A stretch of 64,000 bases of DNA from Diphasiastrum complanatum (Eukaryota > Streptophyta > Lycopodiopsida > Lycopodiales > Lycopodiaceae), in the NCBI GenBank assembly GCA_029204225.1, contig CM055101.1, positions 43,176,927-43,240,926 on the forward strand. Direction: 5' to 3'. The notes below the pieces were generated by a model. That model ran no database searches and had not been told where the DNA came from. It was given only the letters and a program-made list of their open reading frames with translations. Of the stretch, positions 56,100-64,000 are shown piece after piece (within the stretch, counting starts at the first letter, position 1; each line of letters starts with the position of its first letter). The translations under genes and the position numbers were made by a program.

Positions 56100-56750
56100 A
56101 ATATTGTATATTTTTTCAATATTGTTTGTTGGTTACTTGAATGGCCAAAGTGCCACTTGTAATACACACCTAAAGTAGGTTACCACGAGTCAAGAGGAGT
56201 GGTTGTGTCTATTTGGTAGTGATTCCTACTTTGTAGGATCTAGACCATGATTTATGATGAGATTTGTACCTACCATGCACCTACCAAGCATGACTCTTGG
56301 ATCTAGGCCAGGGTTTTCACATTAGGGCAAGAAAGTGGAGTCTACTTCCTTATTACATGCTGGATTTTCACCTAACTTTGCAAAGGAAGTGTGTTTTACT
56401 ATGTATTTCCATTCTCCATAGTGAGAAGATAGAAACTTTTTGGAGCCTCAAGGAGAAACTCGAGTTTCCTCTCATTGTATGGTGATTACACTATTTTTTC
56501 AATGAAACCCAGCTTTGGAACTTTGTAAACACTGTCTACAGGCCGTACTACAGCCTTATTTCCACACGTGTGGAGTTGGATTAGACTATTTGATCAATGC
56601 TTTGATTGTCTCTACTTGTTTCCTATCAAGCTGCTAAACTAGATCTTGTTTTTTGATGACTAGTTTTTGATAGATTGTTTAACAAGCATACAAACACCTT
56701 GTGGATCATTCAAAGATCCATTTATGGTCCTTAGTACTGTACTTTTCACA
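56061..56750 (+). repeat. 3' LTR of copia A
   Basis: From TGTGAAAAATTGCC to CTTTTCACA. Followed directly by the TCTGA duplication and copia B reverse transcriptase. It differs from the 5' LTR by scattered substitutions and a one-base indel. Confidence 0.95.
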
Positions 56751-57677
56751 TCTGATACTCTGCAAGAGTGAAGAGCTTATTGCTGAGATGAAGTATGATA
56801 TTTCAAAACATTTCGAGATTGCAGACTTGGGAGAAGCAAGATGTTATCTTGGCTTACAGATTGACAGAGACTATGAAGGAGGTAAATTGTACCTTCATCA
56901 ATCTAGATATACCCAGAAATCTTAGAAGATTTCGGGATGCTGAATTGCAAAGGAGCGAATACTCCAATGCTGGTAGAAACAGTCTTGATGAATGAAAATT
57001 GTTCGAGGATTGAAGAAGAAAGAGAATTGATGCAGCTTACACCATACATGAAGCTGATCGGATCGTTGATGTACCTTGTAGATAACACACATTCTGACAT
57101 TGCTTATGTCGTGTTCATGATGAGCCAATTTTGTACAAATCTAGGCTCGAATTATTGGAAGATTGCAAAACGAATTTTGCAATATCTTCAATCAACAAAA
57201 GATTTTGGTTTGTGTTATTCTCGTGATGCAGGGTTCTAGATGCTTTACTACAATGATGCTAGTTGGGCATCTCTCAAGGACGACTGCAAAAGTGTCTAAG
57301 GAGGATGCACCATCGCATCAGGAGCAACAATTCTCTGGGTCAGCAAGAAGCAAACCATTGTGGCTCAGTCATCCTGTGAAGTAGAGTACGTAGCAGCAGC
57401 AAAGATCGCCAATAAAATAATTTGGCTCAAACAGTTCCTTGCCAAACTGGGCAAAACGAGGAATGAACCTCTGGTTTTGCATATGGACAACACATCTGCA
57501 ATACATTTGACAAAAGACCCTATGTTTCACTCAAAGACGAAACACTTTGCAATCAAGTACCACTTGATAAGGGATCTGATCGGGAAGAAGATGTTGCAGA
57601 CTACTTTCATTGGAACGAAGGAGATGGTAGTTGACATTTTCACAAAGGCCTTAGACAAAGGTTTGTTCAAGAAATAG
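56751..57677 (+). pseudogene. Copia B reverse transcriptase end and RNase H
   Basis: Resumes with ILCKSEELIAEMKYDISKHFEIADLGEARCYLGLQIDRDYEGGKLYLHQSRY. After a frameshift come GANTPMLVET, YMKLIGSLMYLVDNTHSDIAYVV and FCTNLGSNYWKIAKRILQYLQSTKDFGL. A stop and another frameshift precede AQSSCEVEYVAAAKIANKIIWLKQFL, HMDNTSAIHLTKDPMFHSKTKHFAIKYHLIRD and MVVDIFTKAL. The DASW-type RNase H block is damaged (YYNDASWAS in a shifted frame near 57240-57270). Confidence 0.9.
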
Positions 57678-57723
57678 AGGAGCAGTCTTGGAGTCGTCAA
57701 GCTATCATGCTTTGAGAGAGAGC

Positions 57724-58779
57724 TGAAGAAACAAAATGTTTCTCAGTGCCAAAGCTTTGCTAGCTTTCCACCCTGATTTTGACAGAAAAGACACCCGAAA
57801 CAAAAATGTTCGCGAACAATTTTGCGACACACGACATGAAATTGTTTTATGACACAAAATCATTTGTGCTCCACAAAGGACCAAGAAAATCAACGAAGTA
57901 CCATGGGGTACAAGTATTTGATCAAATATCGTGACATCAGCAGAAGTACTCTAGAACGTGGCTAATCTGCCACTCTTGTAATCCATGATTAGTTCTAGAT
58001 GTTTAATCTTTCTTATCTGAAGATGAAAATATACAGAATATATGTCCACGCCTGTGAGCGAGACAATTTTGTAAGAGGATTAGTAGAACCAGAAGTCCAC
58101 TAGTAAGCGAGACACTATTTGTGAGAGAATTGTATTTCTCTCATGTCAATGCATTGCGTGGATCTGTCACATAGTGCTTAAAATCAGAAGATCAATAGAT
58201 AATATTGTAACTGTTATGTGCATATTATTCTGAATGATTGTATGGTCTCAAATGAATATTTATCTGCTACTATTTGTGTATCTCATTCACTTGTTTATTC
58301 AATTCCGCACATTGGTTTGATTTTGTTGAATGCTATATTAAACTATAACGTAGATCAACAGTGTCTATCTACATTCTGGAGAATTGTAAGAATGATATAG
58401 CCGACAGTGACCAACAATCATATCTGAATTCCACACGAATTGATTTTGTTCGCAAATGTTTTTGCTTTGTGTTTCGCTTCGCAATCACTTGGCTATCAGC
58501 ATAAATCAATTTCAAAGCTCATTCAAGTTTCATTTCATCTAGTTTCGTTTCATTTCATTACAGAGCCTGATTGATCTTTTTGTGAATTCTTCTCTTTTGT
58601 CTACTTTCGTCTCATTTCGTTTCGTTACAGAGCTTGATTGATCCTTTTTCGCAAATTCTTCTCGAGCAAAAATTGTTCGTGATCAGAAAAATTTTGCGAA
58701 ATGTTCACGAATCATTTGAGAGACTCTTATCAGTCCGTTTCCAGAATTTTACTAGAATTTCAATCTGCACTTTCCATCA
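57724..58779 (+). repeat. 3' LTR of copia B
   Basis: 1,056 bp from TGAAGAAAC to TTCCATCA, followed by the AATGG duplication at 58780. A short purine tract (GAGAGAGAGC) precedes it. Many substitutions and a few indels separate it from the 5' LTR. Confidence 0.9.
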
Positions 58780-59062
58780 AATGGTTTGCGACTAATTATT
58801 TGTCTAATATTTCGATGCTTAATGTTTGGCTACATAATCACTATAGTACTAATGATTTCAAAGTCAGTTACTATATGATCGAACATGATTTCTATCACTA
58901 TTGTTTTGTTCAAAATTGATAGGCATAGTCATGCATGACGAAAGAGGAAGATAGTTTATTCCGTTGTGCACAATAAGTTCTAATCCTTGTTGTTCGAATT
59001 CTTTTCATTCAAATTCATTTCTTTTCGAGTTTGACCTATCTTTCACACACCTCTTTTCAACA
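58780..59062 (+). repeat. Copia C 5' LTR, second part
   Basis: Continues the sequence left at 46417. It ends TTTTCAACA directly before a primer-binding site. TTGCGACTAATTATTTGTCTAAT here repeats two copies at 46369 and 46394, so copia B landed in a small tandem repeat. Confidence 0.75.
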
Positions 59063-59074
59063 TGGTATCAGAGC
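59063..59074 (+). promoter_or_regulatory. Primer-binding site of copia C
   Basis: TGGTATCAGAGC directly follows the LTR. It matches initiator-Met tRNA. Confidence 0.92.
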
Positions 59075-59252
59075 ATTGATTCTTCAAGGCCTAATACTAT
59101 ATTAGGATGCAAACTCTTATACTCTATATCTCTCGCGATATCAAAATATTCTTCAGTTCGAATCAATTTGTTTCGGTATCAGAGGATTGATTTCCATAGT
59201 ACTGATTCTTTCTCTTAATAACAATCGAATCATCGACAGTCTAAAGTTCTAG

Positions 59253-60250
59253 ATGGATTCTCAAAGTAAAGCCGGTCTTATTGCAAACAAACTGAATGGA
59301 TCCAATTATCATTTATGGAAATTTAAGATGAAGACCTTGCTAATCGCAAACGGGTTGTGGGATGTTGTTACAGGTATACTTGAAATGGAAGTCAAAGGAT
59401 GGTAAAGTTTTTGCGCTTATTATCCTCAATATATCAGATACTCAGATTGGCCATGTAGCTGAAGCCAGAACTTCGAGAGAAGTTTGGGACATCTTGAGCT
59501 CACTATATGATGTGAGAGATGTAACTACTAAGTTACATCTTTGAAGAAAATTCTTCACATTCAAGATGTCGAATAATAATTCTCTTCAGAATCATATTAA
59601 CTAGTTTAAGAATCTCTTGCAATAGATGGTTGTTGTCGGATCAGTCATAGATGATCAAGATGCAATTATGACATTGCTTTCAAGCCTGCCCTCTACATAT
59701 GAGAACTGGGTGATGATCATCACGACACAACTCTTACCAAAGTTATCACTATATTGCTGCAAGAAGATAATCGAAGAATTCAAGACACTTCGTCTACCTC
59801 TTCGTCTCATGCTCTATATGTCAATAAGGGCTCGAAATGACAGAAGCAGAAAAGCTCTAAGCAGTCTGCATCAAATCAAAAACAGACTCAAAGTCAAAAA
59901 TTATCATCGAATCCACATTTGTCGAAATAAAAGATGTTTTGCAGGTATTGCAAATGCAATAACCATGAGATCCAGGATTGCCAAATTATCAAAGTAAAGA
60001 ATGCAGCCAAGCAACCGGATCAACAAGCAAATACAATTACAACATCTCCTGAAGTCAAAATGGATGAAGGCGCTTTTATGGTCAAAGACAAATACGCAAA
60101 TTCGGATGATTCGTGGTTTTTGGATTCTGGAGCTACACAACATATGATCAATCATTGTGAGATTTTTCATTCCTATACACCTTACAACAAAAGAAGTATG
60201 TTCATCTTGGTGACGATAGTACTCACACTATCAAAGGTGAAGGTATTGTA
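59253..60250 (+). pseudogene. Copia C gag and protease
   Basis: The ATG at 59253 gives MDSQSKAGLIANKLNGSNYHLWKFKMK, typical copia gag. A frameshift near 59375 (indel at the poly-purine GGTATACTTG area) leads to the frame with VWDILSSLYDVRD. After further stops come DDQDAIMTLLSSLPSTYENW and a CCHC knuckle, CRYCKCNNHEIQDC. The protease reads WFLDSGATQHM. Reading breaks again at 60249. Confidence 0.88.
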
Positions 60251-61612
60251 AGATTACGGTTCTAGCATGATCAATTCAAACTACTGTCAAAAGTCTTGTA
60301 TGTTCCTAAACTCTCTACAAATCTGTTATCAGTCAGTAGAATTACAGATTTAGATTATAAGGTGGAGTTTGAGTCTAATCAATGCAGAATTATAAGGTCC
60401 TTGCACTCAGCAAGAGACATGGATACTTATATAGATTGGCACATTGTTATTCTGATTCTAGTCAAGCCTTGAAACCTTTGTTCTTGTCAATAAAGCATTA
60501 CTATGGCATCATCGCTTAGGACACTTGAATTATGCATCTGTATCAAACATGTCCAAACAATCCCTAGCACTTGGTCTCGACTATCCTTCTAGTAAAGTTG
60601 ATCTCCCTGTCTGCCATAGCTGCATCCTTGGAAAGCAGACTAGGATTCCTTTTAAATCAAGTCATAGGCATGTAGCAAAAGGTCTGTTAGATGTTGTTCA
60701 TACAAATATATGGACCTATGCAAACTCCTTCATTACTAGATGCAAAAAATTTTCTTTACCTTTATTGACGAATTTTCTAGAAGAACAACCGTTTACTTCA
60801 TTAAACAGAAGTCAGAAGCTTTCATCAAGTTCAGACAATTCAAAGAGCATGCAGAAAATCAGACTGTTGAACGAATCAAAGCACTAAAATCTGATAACGA
60901 GGGAGAATACATCTCCATCGAATTCAAGGAATACTACCTCAACAATGGCATTGAGCAACAATACATTACCTCCTATTCGCCTCAGTCAAATGGTCTTGCT
61001 AAGAGAAAGAACAAAACCTTAGTTGAACCGGCAAAGTGCATGTTATCACATGCGACACTTCCGAAGTCCTTCTGGGCTAAAGCTGTTTCAACAGCAACCT
61101 ATATTCAGAACAGATGTCCTACTAAAGGTCTCTCAGACAAAACACCATTCGAAGTTTGGATAGGTACACAAACCTTCTTTATCAAATTTAAAAGTTTTTG
61201 GATGTACTGCTTATGCGCAAATTCCTCATCATCTCAAGAAGAAGCTCGACTTCCAGAGTATCAAATGTATTTTTATCACCTACACTACTTCAGATCAAGA
61301 CTACAAGTTGTTCGATCCCATCGAGTCAAAGATATTCACTAGCCGGGATGTCATCTTCATCGAAGATCAGTTTATCAACCTCAAAGAAAAAGGTAAAGCC
61401 CATATAGCCAACCTGTCAGATTCTCCTGACATATTGAACTTTCCAATTCCTTAGTCGACTATTCCCATTGAAGTCCAAGCTCATCTAATTTCGATGAACA
61501 ACATATTAACGATGAATCCGAAGAAGATGATGTCGTAGTTCAGCAACTACAATATGATGAAAATAATCAACTTCCTCCATTTTCCAGAAGACGATCAAAG
61601 AATAGCAACCAC
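60251..61612 (+). pseudogene. Copia C integrase
   Basis: The pre-integrase region (LWHHRLGHLNYASVSNMSKQ, VCHSCILGKQTRIPF) is followed by the core in a second frame: FTFIDEFSRRT (Asp) and LKSDNEGEYIS (Asp). Then comes NGLAKRKNKTL, where the catalytic Glu is replaced by Lys (AAG at 61001-61003). ATYIQNRCPTKGLSDKTPFEVW follows. The linker up to 61612 is broken by several stops. The integrase would be inactive even without the frameshifts. Confidence 0.87.
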
Positions 61613-63244
61613 TTGTCAAGTATATCGACGAGTCTACAACCTATCTTGTTCAGGATCCGACAACTATCAAAGAGGCACTCAGTCAGCCCAATTCCAATTT
61701 CTGGAAAGAAGCTATCGATAAAGAGGTTTTCATCTCTTATCAAGAACCAGACATGGACAATTGTCGAATTACCTGCTAGCAAAAATGTAGTTGATTGTAA
61801 ATGGATTTTCAAAGTCAAGTACAAAGCAAACGGAAGCATCGACAGAAGAAAAGCCCGACGAGACGCCAGAGGATTTTCTCAAGTATACAACGTTAATTAC
61901 ACTGAGACCTTCAGTCTAGTAATCAAGCATTCTTCTATTCGATTGTTATTATCATTTGCTGCTACAGCAGATTTGGAAATACATCAAATGGATGTACAGA
62001 CATCATATCTCAATGGAGTTATAGAAGAAAGCATTTACATAGTGCATCCCAAACGTTATATTATCGAAGGTAAACACAATCATGTGTGTAAACTCCATAA
62101 GGCACTTTATGGCTTGAAGCAATCTGCTCGAGCATGGTTTCAAATAATCAATACTCTTCTTATTGATCACGGCTACACACCAAGCTTTTCACATTTGAAT
62201 GTTTACTTCAAGATAATGCAACAATTTTTTATCATTATCACCTTGTACATGGACGACACATTGCTCTTCGGCAACAATATCGATTTGATTAAAGAAGCTA
62301 AGACAATGCTATCCTCTGAATTTGACATGACCGACCTGGGCGAAGCTCATTTCTGCCTTGGTATTCAAATTTACAGAGACAAAAATCGAAAGTTGATCTA
62401 CATTACTCAACAGAGGTACATCTTCAATATGTTAGTCAGATATAATGTGGTTAATTGCAAGTTAGCTCTCTCACCAATGGAACCAAGTCTCAAATTGTCG
62501 AAGGACCAGTGTCCTCGAACAATCGAAGAAAAGGAGCAGATGCGCGAGTATCCTTATCATTCGATAATAGGATCTTTTATGTATGCAATGATCTATACCA
62601 GGCCAGACATAGCTTTTGCAGTCAGCTCTCTAAGTTAGTATATGACCAACCCTAGTATAACACTTTGGAAGGCTCTCATTAGAGTCATGAGATATCTTCG
62701 AGCTACTATGGACTTTTGCATTTGTTATGGAGCAGTCGACAACGACAAGCTCAATCTACTCAATGTTTACACAGATGCAAGTTGGGCAGGAGATATAGAC
62801 ACTCATAAATCTACTTTCGGATTTACATTCGTTCTCAACAATGGTCCAATTTCCTGGAACAGTCGCAAGCAATCTTTGATAGCTCTATCCTCTACAGAAT
62901 CAGAGTATATCACAGCCTCACAAGCTACTAAGGAAGCAATTTGGTTGCGAAACTTACTTTCAGATATCAGTTTGAATCAATATGCTCCAACATTATCATC
63001 TTGTGATAATCAAAGTGCCATTGCCTTGTCAGCCAACCCTAGATTTCAGTATAGGAGTAAGCACATTGAACTTAAGTATTACTATGTCAGAAGCAAAGTT
63101 CTCAACAAAGAGGTCAGATTGCAATACTGTCGAATGCAACATATGATAGCGGATATTTTTACTAAAGCATTAAGCTTGGATGCACACATGAAGTTTTGTG
63201 CAGAACTAAGTTTAAAGGTCAAGGCATTCATGGATTTAGATTAA
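61613..63244 (+). pseudogene. Copia C reverse transcriptase and RNase H
   Basis: A 341-codon frame has WTIVELPASKNVVDCKWIFKVKYKANGSI, ETFSLVIKHSSIRLLL, MDVQTSYLNGVIEESIY, ALYGLKQSARAWF and LYMDDTLLFG, then YPYHSIIGSFMYAM and TRPDIAFAVSSLS. A TAG at 62636-62638 is followed in the same frame by YTDASWAGDIDTHKSTFGF, LSSTESEYITASQATKEAIWLRNLL, SCDNQSAIALSANPRFQYRSKHIELKYYYVRSK and ADIFTKAL, ending in TAA at 63244. Apart from one nonsense codon the RT-RNase H unit looks intact. Confidence 0.92.
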
Positions 63245-63251
63245 GGGAGAG
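63241..63251 (+). promoter_or_regulatory. Polypurine tract of copia C
   Basis: TTAAGGGAGAG lies immediately before the 3' LTR start TGTTGGATT. Confidence 0.8.
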
Positions 63252-63501
63252 TGTTGGATTATTCTCTCACTAATTGACTAATCGACATTTTAATCTTCGT
63301 CTAACTTTTATCCAAATCTACAGTTTATTTCATGTTTCTACACAGTCTGCATAACTACTCGAAACAACTCACAGTGACAGATTACGTTCATTTCTGCAAA
63401 CAGATTGTTTGCGACCAAAGCCACCAACTTGCATTAATGCATCAACAAGTAGTTTCTGAGAAGTCCTAACTGGATGGATGCCAACACATCACAACCAATC
63501 G
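63252..63501 (+). repeat. Copia C 3' LTR, first 250 bp
   Basis: Starts TGTTGGATTATTCTCTC after the polypurine tract. It is cut at 63501 by a D-family LTR. The part matching 45960-46417 and 58780-59062 would lie beyond the window. Confidence 0.8.
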
Positions 63502-64000
63502 GTGTGAAGAATTGAAAAAGATTATCTATGTTAGATATAGGGGTCTTATGTTTTTTACATCAAGCATCTAGGTGTAGGATGTTGATAGGAATAAATTTGG
63601 CATAGATGGCAAATTATGCATTTCCACTTGTAATGCCACTATTGAGCCAAAATAGAGTAAGAGGCTAAACACTTGCTAATTAGAGTGTAGACAAGTGTAA
63701 AGTTTTTGTTTGATGAATTCCAAGAGGTCCAATAGGATATAGAGGTGGAACCTTGTGAGGTCCAATAGGAAATTGAGGTGTGCTTGAATATAGTCCAATA
63801 GAATTAAGAGGTGCATAGATCAATGATCCAATAGGATCAAGAGGTGACAAAATGTGGTCCAATCATAGTTAAGCGTAGTGGTAGCTCGTGGACCTACTAG
63901 TATCATTGTACTCCGCATTTTGAAATCAATTGATTTGGTGATTTCATGGATTTTGTGAGTTTTTGGATTTCTAGCTTTCTCTCTCTACCCAAGAGCTCTT
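63502..64000 (+). repeat. D-family copia LTR, incomplete at window end
   Basis: TGTGAAGAATTGAAAAAGAT follows ATCGG at 63497-63501 and aligns with the copia D LTR (32670) through to the last base. It is either a 5' LTR of an element continuing to the right or another solo LTR. The minus-strand frame across it is LTR shadow. Confidence 0.88.

Larger units (their letters stand above)
50748..56750 (+). mobile_element. Copia element A, nearly full length
   Basis: A 6,003-bp element with 691- and 690-bp LTRs, an exact TCTGA duplication, a perfect primer site and a polypurine tract. All gag-pol domains are present. Only three lesions were seen: a TAA at 52337, a frameshift near 53135 and a frameshift near 55670. 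I counted a little over a dozen LTR differences by eye, so it is fairly young but older than the gypsy. Its gag and LTR architecture resemble copia D. Confidence 0.95.
46418..58779 (+). mobile_element. Copia element B, carrying nested copia A
   Basis: LTRs at 46418-47480 and 57724-58779 with an exact AATGG duplication. The primer site is at 47482. The interior without copia A is about 4.2 kb with gag, protease, integrase, reverse transcriptase and RNase H all recognisable but full of stops and frameshifts. It inserted into the 5' LTR of copia C. Confidence 0.93.

Noticed and set aside
58964-59218. 84-codon frame downstream of copia B
   Set aside because: It spans the copia C LTR end, primer site and leader. 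No protein motif.

Overview
This is a repeat-dominated stretch of a land-plant nuclear genome. Three things point to a plant: a CCCTAAA interstitial telomeric motif, many Ty1/copia elements with a primer-binding site matching plant initiator-Met tRNA (TGGTATCAGAGC), and two exons resembling the plant ribosome-biogenesis protein SLX9. I cannot name the species. No rRNA, tRNA or CRISPR locus was seen. Almost every protein-coding signal belongs to a transposable element, and most are broken.

Layout. 1-2207: fragments of a Ty3/gypsy reverse transcriptase and a decayed copia-like element. 2216-13585: one hAT DNA transposon with 10-bp inverted ends (CATAGTTGCA) and an 8-bp target duplication (ATTCAAAC). 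Its BED/hAT transposase gene is split by a very young Ty3/gypsy chromovirus (4340-10321, 5-bp duplication GTCGA) whose two 358-bp LTRs read as identical. 13594-24302: further hAT debris, including a mosaic transposase that carries a second copy of part of the first hAT family, plus GC-rich and purine-rich repeats. 24303-25291: the only likely host-gene sequence, the 3' exons of an SLX9-like gene. 27115-30899: an internally deleted copia derivative bounded by two LTRs. 32670-36620: a copia element that lost its whole integrase region and its 3' end.

37819-41620: a decayed Helitron with Rep (H-x-H and two-Tyr motifs), a DUF6570-like N-terminal region and the start of a Pif1-type helicase. Ahead of these lie three tandem copies of a roughly 50-residue Trp-Thr/Pro-Thr helical module that I do not recognise. 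The Rep signature looks more like the animal/fungal Helitron clade than the usual plant one. This is the most unusual object in the window.

41640-64000: a nest of copia elements. A truncated minus-strand copia (43857-45950) carries a solo LTR (44694-45513, duplication ATCGG). Copia C (about 45960-63501) has copia B (46418-58779, duplication AATGG) inside its 5' LTR. Copia B has copia A (50748-56750, duplication TCTGA) inside its reverse transcriptase. Copia C's 3' LTR is broken at 63502 by another LTR that runs off the window. LTR divergence agrees with this order: the gypsy is youngest, then copia A, then copia B.

The elements share few functions beyond having served as insertion targets for one another. 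The gypsy chromovirus is the only element whose reading frames look potentially functional. Its pol frame is offset +1 from gag, and its protease active site reads Asp-Asp-Gly.
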